A model generated the notes under the pieces. It was not told where the DNA came from. It did not search any database and saw only the letters and a program-made list of their open reading frames with translations. From the NCBI RefSeq assembly GCF_900167145.1, contig NZ_FUWG01000009.1, positions 1 to 64,000 of the forward strand: 64,000 nt of DNA, in the 5' to 3' direction. Within the stretch, counting starts at the first letter, position 1; every line of letters begins with the position of its first letter. This document shows positions 7,513-14,708 of this stretch, piece by piece. The position numbers and the translations under genes were made by a program. Source of the stretch: Treponema porcinum (GTDB taxonomy: Bacteria > Spirochaetota > Spirochaetia > Treponematales > Treponemataceae).

Positions 7513-8614
7513 TTATTTTGCATTCTTTTCTTTACTCTCTATCTGTTTCAACTCTTTAAGAGTTTCAATATAAGCCTTTTCTGCAGAAGAAAGTGTTTTT
7601 ACCTGATATTTTCGGTATTCGCCTTCTGCTTTTTCCATTGCATTCTTGTGGCTGATTTTGCCTGCCCCTTCCAGAACTTCTTCACCAACAGATTTTATTG
7701 TACGGTCAAGCTGTTCTACATAATCACTCATGTGCATTTCGTTGTGATTTTCTGCCTGATACTCTGCAATATACGAGTGGTCAAGACACGCTACGCTTAA
7801 AGTCTTGACTCACTCGTTTTGTGGATTTATTTTTTATTATAAATCCACAATCAAAAAAGGCGGAAACAAGCGCGTTCAGTTTTTTCAGTTCCTTTTCGCT
7901 AAGATAATTCTTTGCAATCCGCACATCATCAAGAGTAATGTCAGCGCCCTTAAAAGAAGTAAGCCCCATAAATTCTTTTTCACTGTCAGCCCTGTCATAA
8001 ATAATCTCAGCAGCAGTCTGACGGTTTACCGCATAATGCAGCTTATTCTGAACCATTTTGAAAAATGAAACAGATTCCTGTGATTTAGGATTATAATCCA
8101 CACTCGTAGCATACAAATCCAAAACCTGACGGTACATTACTTTTTCAGAAGAACGGATATCGCGGATTCGTGCCAAAAGTTCTTTCCAATAATCCCCACC
8201 GCCAGCCTGTTTAAGGCGCTCGTCGTCCATTGTAAAGCCTTTGCGGATATATTCGTTCAGTCGTTTTGTAGCCCACTGACGGAACTGAGTCGCAATTTTC
8301 GATTTAATGCGATAGCCGAGAGAAATAATCATGTCGAGGTTGTAGTATTTTGTATTATATGATTTGCCGTCTGTAGCAGTTGTTCGGAATTCCCGAACAA
8401 CTGAATTTTCGTCAAGTTCCTCTTCTTCAAAAATATGCTTTATATGTTCGCTTACATTTGCCTTGCTTGAGTTATATAAATCTACAAGCTGTGCCTGAGT
8501 AAGCCAGACCGTTTCACCTTCAAATCTAACATCAATAGAAACATTATTCTCTGAGGTTTTGAATATTACAATTTCACCAGTGTTTTTTTCTACGTTTTTC
8601 TGCAGTTTTTCCAT
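7513..8614 (-). pseudogene. rhuM: rhuM family gene disrupted by a 76-bp insertion
   Basis: The N-terminal part (8614 to about 7850) encodes about 255 residues of a RhuM/virulence-RhuM protein, including the ORF6N-like VWLTQAQLVDLYNSSKANVS start and the KLNALVSAFFD segment. The remainder of the family (IAEYQAENHNEMHMSDYVEQLDRTI to the end) resumes at 7772 in another frame and stops at 7513. Between them lies a two-hairpin element that adds 23 foreign codons and a TGA. Removing 76 bp restores one frame. RhuM genes are often found in genomic islands near restriction-modification or toxin genes; the biochemical role is unsettled. Confidence 0.88.
7773..7848 (-). mobile_element. Two-hairpin dispersed element, copy 1 (in rhuM)
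   Basis: Hairpin 1 pairs CGAGTG-GTCAAGAC (7774-7787) with GTCTTGAC-t-CACTCG (7802-7816). Hairpin 2 pairs GTGGATTTAT (7821-7830) with ATAAATCCAC (7839-7848), a perfect 10-bp stem. It splits rhuM cleanly between GATT and ATATTG on the minus strand, which shows it can move. It encodes nothing, so it must be moved in trans, as a MITE- or REP-like element would be. Confidence 0.75.
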
Positions 8615-8712
8615 ATTATGATTATAGCATTATAAATCAAAAAAGCGACATATAATGTCGGAGTAGAATTGTTTTAATGAACTTTTTATGATGTATGGTT
8701 TTATCAGTCAAT
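8593..8712 (-). repeat. Duplicated promoter plus 5'-coding block, copy B (rhuM)
   Basis: This is the second copy of the 121-bp block at 7281-7401, here giving rhuM its promoter and first seven codons (MEKLQKN). It carries the same TATAAT box (8629-8634), the same palindrome, and the same absence of a Shine-Dalgarno. Confidence 0.9.
8646..8660 (-). promoter_or_regulatory. Palindromic operator upstream of rhuM
   Basis: The same CGACAT-ATA-ATGTCG palindrome as at the cas12a promoter, in the same position relative to the -10 box and ATG. It implies that whatever controls WYL-cas12a also controlled rhuM. Confidence 0.6.
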
Positions 8713-8731
8713 ATTCGACAAAAGAAAGTGT

Positions 8732-8923
8732 TTATTTTAATTCAGCCAGCATAGGCTGCTCTTTTTTGAATATTTCAATTTGTTCATCAGATAATTTATC
8801 AGGATAATCAGTGAAAAAATTAAAAATACTCTTCTTGTCAAAACTGAACAAAAATTCTCCTTTAGAACCTAGGGTATCAACCATCCAGATTTGATCTTTT
8901 TCATCATTTTTATAAAAGTTCAT
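8732..8923 (-). CDS. DUF7675-like small protein
   Basis: A 63-residue acidic protein beginning MNFYKNDEKDQIWMVD with a central GEFLFSFDKKSIFNFF segment. It resembles the small uncharacterised DUF7675 family, which shares the FYKND and GEFLFSFD motifs. There is no signal peptide or membrane segment, so it is probably cytosolic. It lies upstream of rhuM on the same strand, with a gap of about 120 bp filled by the duplicated promoter. Function unknown. Confidence 0.6.
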   Translation of the reverse strand: MNFYKNDEKDQIWMVDTLGSKGEFLFSFDKKSIFNFFTDYPDKLSDEQIEIFKKEQPMLAELK

Positions 8924-9048
8924 TTTATTGTTCCTTCTATATATAACTGATTAAACTTTCCGGTCAACCTGCAACAATTGCGCATCTTCACGGCAGATTT
9001 TTACGGTTTTGCTTTATTTTTAAATTAAACTTCGCGGACAAAAAAATA
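8924..9048. other. AT-rich intergenic stretch upstream of DUF7675 gene
   Basis: No coding potential was seen. This stretch presumably contains the promoter of the small gene ending at 8732 and leads into the 22-bp repeat array. Confidence 0.5.
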
Positions 9049-9209
9049 TTTCATCAAGAACAAAATTTATTTTCATCTTGATCAAAAATTATTTTTATCT
9101 TGAACAAATATTTTGGAAAAAGGCTGTTTGCACCTTGTAAACAGGCTGTTTTCGTGTTGTAAACAGTCTATTTACAGCCTGTAAACAGACTGTTTACAGA
9201 TTTTTGCAA
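9049..9209. repeat. Two adjoining arrays of 22-bp direct repeats
   Basis: Three 22-bp units of the type TTTCATCTTGAACAAAAATTAT occupy 9049-9070, 9071-9092 and 9093-9114. After 7 bp (GGAAAAA), units of the type GGCTGTTTGCACCTTGTAAACA occupy 9122-9143, 9144-9165 and 9166-9187, with a decayed fourth at 9188-9209. The second type contains inverted halves (CTGTTT...AAACAG). Both types share a TTT-CA-CTTG-A-ACA skeleton, so the two arrays may be related. The period is about two helical turns. Confidence 0.8.
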
Positions 9210-9228
9210 AAACACAGAATCTAATTCT

Positions 9229-9242
9229 TTATTATATAATAA
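9229..9242. repeat. Perfect 14-bp AT palindrome
   Basis: TTATTATATAATAA is its own reverse complement. It lies in the gene-free stretch beside the 22-bp arrays. It could be a binding site or simply a product of AT-rich sequence. Confidence 0.4.
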
Positions 9243-9319
9243 CATAGAACAGCATAAAAAACAATGAATTTTTAATTTTGCAAAGGAATATCAAATAAGA
9301 ATAAGCGGCAAGGATAGTA

Positions 9320-9379
9320 GGGGCGGCGAAGCCGTTCGTAAGCAGCTTGCTGCGTCGAATGCAGCGATAGCGGAACCCC
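9320..9379 (+). repeat. GC-rich structured intergenic element
   Basis: In a very AT-rich gap, GGGG (9320-9323) can pair with CCCC (9376-9379) and enclose small hairpins: CGGC-GAA-GCCG at 9324-9334 and GCAGC-TT-GCTGC at 9342-9353. A third GCGATAGC-like turn follows. The clover-like layout and contrasting composition suggest a REP-like repeat or small structured RNA. Only one copy is seen in this window. Confidence 0.45.
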
Positions 9380-9390
9380 GAATAGCCTGG

Positions 9391-9444
9391 TTTTTGGTTG
9401 CTTTTGTTACTTGAGACTTCAGAAGGAGTCTAAGCAACCAAAAA
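9391..9444 (-). terminator. Terminator downstream of the YdeI-like gene
   Basis: TTTTTGGTTGCTT (9391-9403) pairs perfectly over 13 bp with AAGCAACCAAAAA (9432-9444), with an inner AGACT/AGTCT stem. It sits 8 bp beyond the stop codon at 9452. On the minus strand the stem begins with TTTTTGG and ends AAAAACC, so it may act in both directions. Confidence 0.65.
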
Positions 9445-9451
9445 GCCGCCA

Positions 9452-10036
9452 TCAATAATACTTTTCAATTCCGCCGAAGCCCTTAATCAATTTGCCGTCG
9501 CGCGTTTTTGCGATAAAGTTTTCAAGCCGTTTTTTAAATTCTTCCGGTCGCTTTCTTGCCGCATCAATATAAGCAACGCGGATTCTTTTGTAGCCGTCGC
9601 TCAATGTCTGAAAGTTTTCCCAGGCACGCAAATCGCTTTTTATGCTTGTAATAATGTCATTAGGAAAAACATACGGCGAACGAATCAAAGGCAGAACTTC
9701 CGGGCGGATTTCGTCCATCAAAAGATTATTTTTTTCAAGCCAGATAAGCCGTTCTATGTTCGGTCTTGAATACGCACTTCCTTTTTTCCTCGGCGTAAAA
9801 TGCTGCGCCCTGTGAGTTCTGTCGATATGCTTTATCGTACTGTCAATCCACCCGAAACACAGCGCCTCTTCAACAGCATCGTTATAAGAAAGGCTTTCCT
9901 CGCCAGATTCTTTCATAGGGAACACAAACCAGACCTCTTTTTGCGTCCTGTAATTTTTCAAAAGCCAGGTGCGCCAAACCGACCGCGACGAAGTGTAAAA
10001 AATATTTTCCGAACTGGTGGAGTGTTTTTGTTGCAT
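9452..10036 (-). CDS. YdeI/OmpD-associated family protein
   Basis: A 194-residue protein of the YdeI/OmpD-associated family, once described as bacteriocin-protection or stress proteins of unknown mechanism. The sequence shows the family landmarks: the N-terminal WRTWL...EVWFVF segment, the EALCFGWIDST motif near residue 58-68, and the basic FTPRKKGSAYSRPN stretch near 80-95. No signal peptide is seen. It stands alone between repeats and the lipoprotein genes. The C-terminus (KLIKGFGGIEKYY) is complete. Confidence 0.75.
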   Translation of the reverse strand: MQQKHSTSSENIFYTSSRSVWRTWLLKNYRTQKEVWFVFPMKESGEESLSYNDAVEEALCFGWIDSTIKHIDRTHRAQHFTPRKKGSAYSRPNIERLIWLEKNNLLMDEIRPEVLPLIRSPYVFPNDIITSIKSDLRAWENFQTLSDGYKRIRVAYIDAARKRPEEFKKRLENFIAKTRDGKLIKGFGGIEKYY

Positions 10037-10194
10037 AATAATTATTATACAGCTTTCTCGATTTTTTAAAAGCCGAATATGTTTCTCTTTTTTCTTTACA
10101 GAATATTTTTATGACTTTTTTTGCGATTTTTAAGCTGCATTTTATTTTCTTTGTATAATCGTTCTACTCGTTTATGATTGATTTTTATTCAATC

Positions 10195-10223
10195 TTGATG
10201 AAATAACATTGTTATCATATAAT
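10195..10223 (+). promoter_or_regulatory. Sigma-70-type promoter for first FGE-like lipoprotein
   Basis: TTGATG and TATAAT are separated by exactly 17 bp. The predicted start point near 10230 leaves a leader of about 30 nt with AAGGAAGG before the ATG at 10261. Confidence 0.7.
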
Positions 10224-10260
10224 TATTACAAATAAAAATTTTAAAAAAAGGAAGGTGTTT

Positions 10261-11139
10261 ATGAAAAATAATTTAATGAAAATTTTATTATCTTTAGTTT
10301 TATTGATATTTACTTTTTCTTGTGAAGTTAATTCTGAAAAACCAACAAAACCATTACCATTGTCAAAAGATTTTATTTTTATAAAAGGTGCAACCATTGA
10401 AGGCGCAATTCAAGCAGAAGGATACACAGAGAGTCCTGGGTTTATAGCAGGAGGTACAGTTACTATTTCTGATTTTTACATGTGCGACCACGAAGTAACA
10501 CAAAAAGAATTTGCACGATATTACGAAGGTTATGAGTATCGTATAAATGAAAATGAAAAAGCTATCGGGGATAATTATCCTGCTTACGATTTAAATTGGT
10601 TTGATGCATTAGTTTATTGTAATAACAGAAGTATCGCAGAAGGCAGAACACCTTGTTACACAATTAACGATTCAACAAATCCAAAAGATTGGGGAAAAGT
10701 TCCAAAAAGTAGCACTTGGGAAAGTTGGGAAAATTGGGTTAATGTAACATGTGATCCTTCAGCAAATGGTTACAGACTTCCAACTCATAAAGAATGGGAA
10801 TACGCCGCTAGAGGTGGAAACGCTCTTAAAGGTTATCAGTTTAAATATGCAGGAAGTAACGATTTAGATGAAGTTGCTGTTTGGAATACAGACATTGTAT
10901 CAGAAATAAAAACTAAAAAACCAAACGGTTTAGGAATTTATGATTTAAACGGAAATATAGAGGAATGGACTTTTGATAAATACAAAGGAAACGAAAATGT
11001 CCTTTATGCAGGAGGATATTATTTTTATAAACAACCTGAATCTTTTCTTTTATCTAGATCATATAGTAGTTGCATAGCAATGAAACTAACAGCACGAAAT
11101 TCTCAAATTGGTTTACGGGTAGTTTGTACTGCAGAATAA
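10261..11139 (+). CDS. Formylglycine-generating-enzyme-like (FGE-sulfatase domain) lipoprotein
   Basis: A 292-residue exported protein. The signal segment ends in an FTFSC lipobox near residue 20, so it is probably a lipoprotein. The FGE-sulfatase/SUMF1 fold covers roughly residues 40-290, with MCDHEVTQKEFARY, LNWFDALVYCN, the signature NGYRLPTHKEWEYAARGG, GLGIYDLNGNIEEW and the terminal GLRVVC. Many bacterial members are not sulfatase activators but carbohydrate- or peptide-modifying or binding proteins, so substrate is unknown. The ATG at 10261 is favoured over a GTG six bases upstream by AAGGAAGG. The gene is much more AT-rich than the core genes. It is paralogous to the next gene. Confidence 0.8.
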   Translation: MKNNLMKILLSLVLLIFTFSCEVNSEKPTKPLPLSKDFIFIKGATIEGAIQAEGYTESPGFIAGGTVTISDFYMCDHEVTQKEFARYYEGYEYRINENEKAIGDNYPAYDLNWFDALVYCNNRSIAEGRTPCYTINDSTNPKDWGKVPKSSTWESWENWVNVTCDPSANGYRLPTHKEWEYAARGGNALKGYQFKYAGSNDLDEVAVWNTDIVSEIKTKKPNGLGIYDLNGNIEEWTFDKYKGNENVLYAGGYYFYKQPESFLLSRSYSSCIAMKLTARNSQIGLRVVCTAE

Positions 11140-11143
11140 AAAA

Positions 11144-11164
11144 ATTCTATTTGTAAAATAGAAT
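11144..11164. repeat. Small hairpin after the stop codon
   Basis: ATTCTATTT-GT(A)-AAATAGAAT forms a 9-bp stem a few bases after the stop at 11139. It opens a run of hairpins filling the gap to the next gene. Confidence 0.5.
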
Positions 11165-11180
11165 ATGGGAGAGTGTAATA

Positions 11181-11211
11181 AAAACTTTGCCTAACTAGCG
11201 TCAAAGTTTTT
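11181..11211 (+). terminator. Terminator-like hairpin after first FGE-like gene
   Basis: AAAAACTTTG (11181-11190) pairs perfectly with CAAAGTTTTT (11202-11211), followed by ATTT. It is consistent with a bidirectional factor-independent terminator. Confidence 0.6.
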
Positions 11212-11213
11212 AT

Positions 11214-11279
11214 TTAAGGTTTAATACAAACCTTAAAAACGGAGAAGTCAAGGCTTTAAGCGACAGCGTGCCTTGACTC
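11214..11279 (-). mobile_element. Two-hairpin dispersed element, copy 2 (reverse orientation)
   Basis: TTAAGGTTT (11214-11222) pairs with AAACCTTAA (11228-11236) over a 5-nt loop. GTCAAGGC (11247-11254) then pairs with GCCTTGAC (11270-11277). The order is the reverse of copies 1, 3 and 4, so this copy is inserted in the opposite orientation. The loop of the second hairpin carries the same CACGCT-like sequence in complement. Confidence 0.65.
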
Positions 11280-11320
11280 GACGTATTCACAAGTTCGCGT
11301 TGCAAACTTTCTTATAAATT

Positions 11321-11392
11321 GCTGTTCCTCATTGCATTACGGAACAGCGTAAAAAGTCAAATCGGAAATTGATATTTCCTCATTGACTTTTT
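11321..11392 (+). promoter_or_regulatory. Two strong hairpins directly upstream of the second FGE-like gene
   Basis: GCTGTTCC (11321-11328) pairs with GGAACAGC (11341-11348). Immediately after, AAAAAGTCAA (11351-11360) pairs with TTGACTTTTT (11383-11392), enclosing GGAAAT-TGAT-ATTTCC, for 16 paired bases in all with a symmetric 3x3 internal loop. The second hairpin ends two bases before the GGGAG ribosome-binding site. It could terminate upstream transcription or control translation of the gene at 11405. Confidence 0.55.
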
Positions 11393-11404
11393 ATGGGAGT
11401 AAGT

Positions 11405-12481
11405 ATGATAAAAAGATTAACTTCATTTTTAATAGTAACAATTTTTCTTTTTTGTATAACTTGTTGTAAAGTTAATATCTCAGAAGAAAAAAATCCTTTT
11501 ATGCCAGTTATCGTTCCAGAAATGGTAAAAGTTTCTGGTGGAATAATTAATGGAAAGAATAATAGTTTATACACTTCAAAAGGAAGTTTTCCTTTGGAAA
11601 GACGTGTTCAGTTAAGTGATTTTTATATTGGAAAGTATGAAATAACTCAGGAACAATATTACAGCGTAATGTGGGATCAAAAAGTTACAGTAAAAGGAAT
11701 TGATGGAGTTAAATTTCAATTAGAGCCTAATCCTTCGTATTGTCAAGCTGATAGTGATGTGTATCATTCATTTGAAGGTGAAATTCAAGAAAAGCGTCCT
11801 GTAGAAGGTATAACTTGGTTTGATGCAATTTGGTTTTGTAATGCTTTAAGTAAAAAAGAAAAATTAAATCCTGCTTATAAAATTACTGTTACAGAAGTAT
11901 CTTCAGTAAATCTTTCTAGTCATATAACAGATGCAGAAGTTGAATTTATTTCTAGTGCAAATGGATATCGTTTACCTACTGAATGCGAATTTGAATATGC
12001 TTCTCGTGGTGGAGATGTAAATGAACTAGACTGGAATTTTCTTTTTAGTGGTATAGATACCGAATCTAGTGAAAAACTAGCTAATGTTAATAAAAAATGT
12101 GATCAAGTTGCTTGGTATAGATACAATAATAGAACAGGCGAATCTTCTACTAGTGGAAATAGAGAAGATGATACATATTTTTCCTACAAAGGAACTCATG
12201 AAGTTGGAAAACGAAAACCAAACAGACTTGGTCTTTATGATATGAGTGGTAATGTTTCAGAATTTTGTTATGCAAAAATAAATGAGAATATATCTCCAAA
12301 ATACACAGGTGAATTAGAAATCAATCCTGTTCGTTTAGATGAAAATGGAAATCATATTTTTACAGCTGGTGGAAGTTGGAGGACTGGAGCTACTGCTTGT
12401 TATGTTTATAACTTTCCTCCAAATATGCCAGGTAACCGTAATAATACTTGGGGCTTCCGTGTAGTTCGTTCTGCAAAATAA
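11405..12481 (+). CDS. FGE-sulfatase-domain lipoprotein, second copy
   Basis: A 358-residue paralogue of the preceding gene. A hydrophobic signal ends at FCITCC near residue 20, probably a lipidation site. The SUMF1-like domain shows FYIGKYEITQEQYYSVM, RPVEGITWFDAIWFCNALS, the signature ANGYRLPTECEFEYASRGG, GLYDMSGNVSEF and a terminal GFRVVR. The ATG at 11405 is chosen because GGGAG lies five bases upstream; an in-frame ATG at 11393 has no Shine-Dalgarno and overlaps the hairpin. The gene is AT-rich, suggesting transfer or weak codon selection. Likely surface or periplasmic; substrate unknown. Confidence 0.8.
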   Translation: MIKRLTSFLIVTIFLFCITCCKVNISEEKNPFMPVIVPEMVKVSGGIINGKNNSLYTSKGSFPLERRVQLSDFYIGKYEITQEQYYSVMWDQKVTVKGIDGVKFQLEPNPSYCQADSDVYHSFEGEIQEKRPVEGITWFDAIWFCNALSKKEKLNPAYKITVTEVSSVNLSSHITDAEVEFISSANGYRLPTECEFEYASRGGDVNELDWNFLFSGIDTESSEKLANVNKKCDQVAWYRYNNRTGESSTSGNREDDTYFSYKGTHEVGKRKPNRLGLYDMSGNVSEFCYAKINENISPKYTGELEINPVRLDENGNHIFTAGGSWRTGATACYVYNFPPNMPGNRNNTWGFRVVRSAK

Positions 12482-12525
12482 AATTTACTTATATATAAAT
12501 TAGGTTTATATTATTTTAGGCAAAT

Positions 12526-12596
12526 ACGTCCGGTCAAGGCACGCTTTGCTCAAGGCCTTGACTCGGCCGTTTTTAGGGTTTGTATTAAACCCTAAA
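12526..12596 (+). mobile_element. Two-hairpin dispersed element, copy 3
   Basis: ACGTCCG-GTCAAGGC (12526-12540) pairs with GCCTTGAC-t-CGGCCGT (12555-12570), with one mismatch in the outer arm and the same bulged t as copy 1. Hairpin 2 pairs TTTAGGGTTT (12572-12581) with AAACCCTAAA (12587-12596), a perfect 10-bp stem. It lies between the lipoprotein gene and the redox island. Confidence 0.7.
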
Positions 12597-12600
12597 TAAA

Positions 12601-12630
12601 TAGCAGGTAACATTGCTTTGCTACCTGCTA
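12601..12630 (-). terminator. Hairpin downstream of the SDR gene
   Basis: TAGCAGGTA (12601-12609) pairs with TACCTGCTA (12622-12630). It lies 27 bp past the stop of the minus-strand dehydrogenase gene and may terminate the two converging units. Confidence 0.5.
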
Positions 12631-12656
12631 TACTTTAATACACAAACAATTCCCTG

Positions 12657-13460
12657 TTACCAGGTGCGGCCTGCCATCTGTCTGAACTGCGCAACCGTGG
12701 GTGTATGTGAATTAAGTCCGCCATCGCATGTGAGAACCTGTCCGTTCATATACTCAGCTTCATCACTTGCAAGGTATACACACAAATGTCCGATGTCATC
12801 AGGGTTACCACAGCGTTTTCCGAGAATATTGGAAAGGAAGATATCCTTCAGTACATCCGGAATACGTCCTTCATTCTGAGGAGTAACAATCAGACCGGGA
12901 CGGACACAGTTACAGCGAATTCCACTGGGACCATACATGCAAGCAACATACTCAGTCAGCTTGTCAACGCCTGCCTTTGCACAGGCATACGCAATTGTTC
13001 CGAGATCTCCTCCTACACTGGCCATAGAACCGATATTGATAATATTGCCACCCTTCTCATTCTTCATAAGGAAAGGCAGTGCTTCCTTGATCATGTTAAA
13101 GGTTCCGCCCAGATCCGTAGCTACCACAGCATTGAACTCCTCGAAGCTGATCTCGTCCACACGTCCGTCCTTCATTCCCATTCCGGCAGCGTTGTTGATC
13201 AGGACATCAATTCTGCCAAACTTCTCTGCCACATCAACGATCAACGCATGCATAGATTCTCTGTCAGTCAAATCGAAGGCGTGAAACCATGCGCTGCCGC
13301 CTTCTGCTGCAATTTCATCTACTACCTTCTGACCTCTCTCCATATTACGTCCGGTAACCACCACCTGTGCTGCTTCCTTTGCACAGAGCTTCGCAATGCC
13401 AATGCCGATTCCACTTGTTGAGCCGGTTACAATAATAACCTTGTCCTTTAAACGATTCAT
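12657..13460 (-). CDS. Short-chain dehydrogenase/reductase (hydroxysteroid-dehydrogenase-like)
   Basis: A 267-residue classical SDR oxidoreductase using NAD(P). The cofactor motif TGSTSGIG lies near residues 12-19, the NNAAG motif near 90, and the catalytic Ser-Tyr-Lys in GSMAS and YACAK near 144-165. The C-terminus has DGGL. Similarity in pattern to gut clostridial hydroxysteroid dehydrogenases suggests steroid, bile-acid or other alcohol/ketone conversion, but substrate cannot be read from sequence. The start at 13460 is favoured by GAAGGGA upstream. It is the last gene on the minus strand of the redox island. Confidence 0.85.
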   Translation of the reverse strand: MNRLKDKVIIVTGSTSGIGIGIAKLCAKEAAQVVVTGRNMERGQKVVDEIAAEGGSAWFHAFDLTDRESMHALIVDVAEKFGRIDVLINNAAGMGMKDGRVDEISFEEFNAVVATDLGGTFNMIKEALPFLMKNEKGGNIINIGSMASVGGDLGTIAYACAKAGVDKLTEYVACMYGPSGIRCNCVRPGLIVTPQNEGRIPDVLKDIFLSNILGKRCGNPDDIGHLCVYLASDEAEYMNGQVLTCDGGLNSHTPTVAQFRQMAGRTW

Positions 13461-13521
13461 ACTTTTCCCTTCAAATTGATATATTATTTTGCTCACTCAT
13501 AATTACAAGCCATGTTTCGGT

Positions 13522-14706
13522 TTAATAATTCTCTTTTCTTACTTCAAAGTAAGCCTGAGGATGATTACATACAGGGCAAACCTCAGGTGCCTTTGTTCCA
13601 ACTACGATATGACCACAGTTACGGCACTCCCATACCTTCACTTCACTCTTTTCAAAAACTTTAGCGGTCTCAATATTCTTAAGAAGTGCGCGGTATCTTT
13701 CCTCATGATGTTTTTCGATTGCGGCTACCATACGGAATTTTGCTGCAAGAGCTGTGAATCCTTCAGCTTCAGCTGTTTTAGCAAAATCTTCATACATATC
13801 TGTCCACTCATAGTTTTCACCATCAGCTGCTGCTTTTAAGTTTGCAGGTGTATCGCCTAAGCCATTCAATTCCTTGAACCACATCTTTGCGTGTTCTTTT
13901 TCGTTGTCAGCTGTCTTTAAGAACAATGCTGCCATCTGCTCATAGCCTTCCTTCTTAGCAACAGAAGCAAAATATGTATACTTGTTTCTTGCCTGAGATT
14001 CTCCTGCAAAAGCAGCCTCAAGGTTTTTCTCTGTCTGAGTTCCTGCATAAGGATTTTTCTTCTCTTCTTCCATCAGCTTAAACTTTTCCTTTGGCTGTTT
14101 GCAAACAGGGCACTGCTGTGGTGCTTCTTCTCCTTCATGAACATAACCACATACTGTGCATACCCATTTCTTCATAATCTTTACCTCTTCTTTCTTCACA
14201 TTATTTTTTTCGTTGTTTGGAATCATTTCTAATATCTTTCTTGCAGCATCCACCGGAAAATCTTTTGTTGGCGGATTTGCAATCAAATCTTCCAAAAGTT
14301 CATGTGTATTGTTACTCTGTGGAAGCATAAAGCCTGCTTCTCTCATAATGTCTTCTGCTACCAGTCTTTCTGATTTTGCTACCGCTTTCATCAAACGATA
14401 CAGTCCATCTTTATCAGTAGTTTCTGCTATTTGAAGTGCTTCCTTTTCTTCATCCGCTTTTGCCTGTGCAGTCTTATTCAGCACTGCTTTCACCTGATTT
14501 GTCTTTGGCTGTTGTGCAGGATATTCCTTTGGCACCATGGAAATTGCACCACTCGGGCAAGCCTGTGCACACATTCCGCAACCGATACACTTATCTACAT
14601 CAATCACACTATTTTCTGTGTCTGTAGCTCCAACAGGGCAAACATAAAGACATAGACAATCTTTTGTACAAAGTCTTAGATTTCTTACAGCTACTTTTTC
14701 ATCCAT
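13522..14706 (-). CDS. Ferredoxin-rubredoxin-rubrerythrin-rubredoxin fusion
   Basis: A 394-residue multi-domain electron-transfer protein. The N-terminus has a two-cluster ferredoxin ([12 protein letters not shown], then [12 protein letters not shown], near residues 13-55). A linker is followed by a rubredoxin (CTVCGY...CPVC, about 183-215), a rubrerythrin four-helix diiron domain ([20 protein letters not shown] and EKHHEERY, about 220-350) and a terminal rubredoxin (CRNCGH...CPVC). It should reduce hydrogen peroxide to water in an anaerobe, with the ferredoxin feeding electrons. An internal [11 protein letters not shown], the usual start of reverse rubrerythrins, hints at a gene fusion. It is 2 bp from the upstream gene. 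Confidence 0.9.
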   Translation of the reverse strand: MDEKVAVRNLRLCTKDCLCLYVCPVGATDTENSVIDVDKCIGCGMCAQACPSGAISMVPKEYPAQQPKTNQVKAVLNKTAQAKADEEKEALQIAETTDKDGLYRLMKAVAKSERLVAEDIMREAGFMLPQSNNTHELLEDLIANPPTKDFPVDAARKILEMIPNNEKNNVKKEEVKIMKKWVCTVCGYVHEGEEAPQQCPVCKQPKEKFKLMEEEKKNPYAGTQTEKNLEAAFAGESQARNKYTYFASVAKKEGYEQMAALFLKTADNEKEHAKMWFKELNGLGDTPANLKAAADGENYEWTDMYEDFAKTAEAEGFTALAAKFRMVAAIEKHHEERYRALLKNIETAKVFEKSEVKVWECRNCGHIVVGTKAPEVCPVCNHPQAYFEVRKENY

Positions 14707-14708
14707 GA

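Noticed and set aside
9049..9209. CRISPR array
   Set aside because: The 22-bp units abut one another with no spacers, and they do not resemble the type V-A repeat at 2-37.
12786..13421. 211-residue plus-strand frame opposite the SDR gene
   Set aside because: It is a shadow of the SDR coding strand with no recognisable domain.
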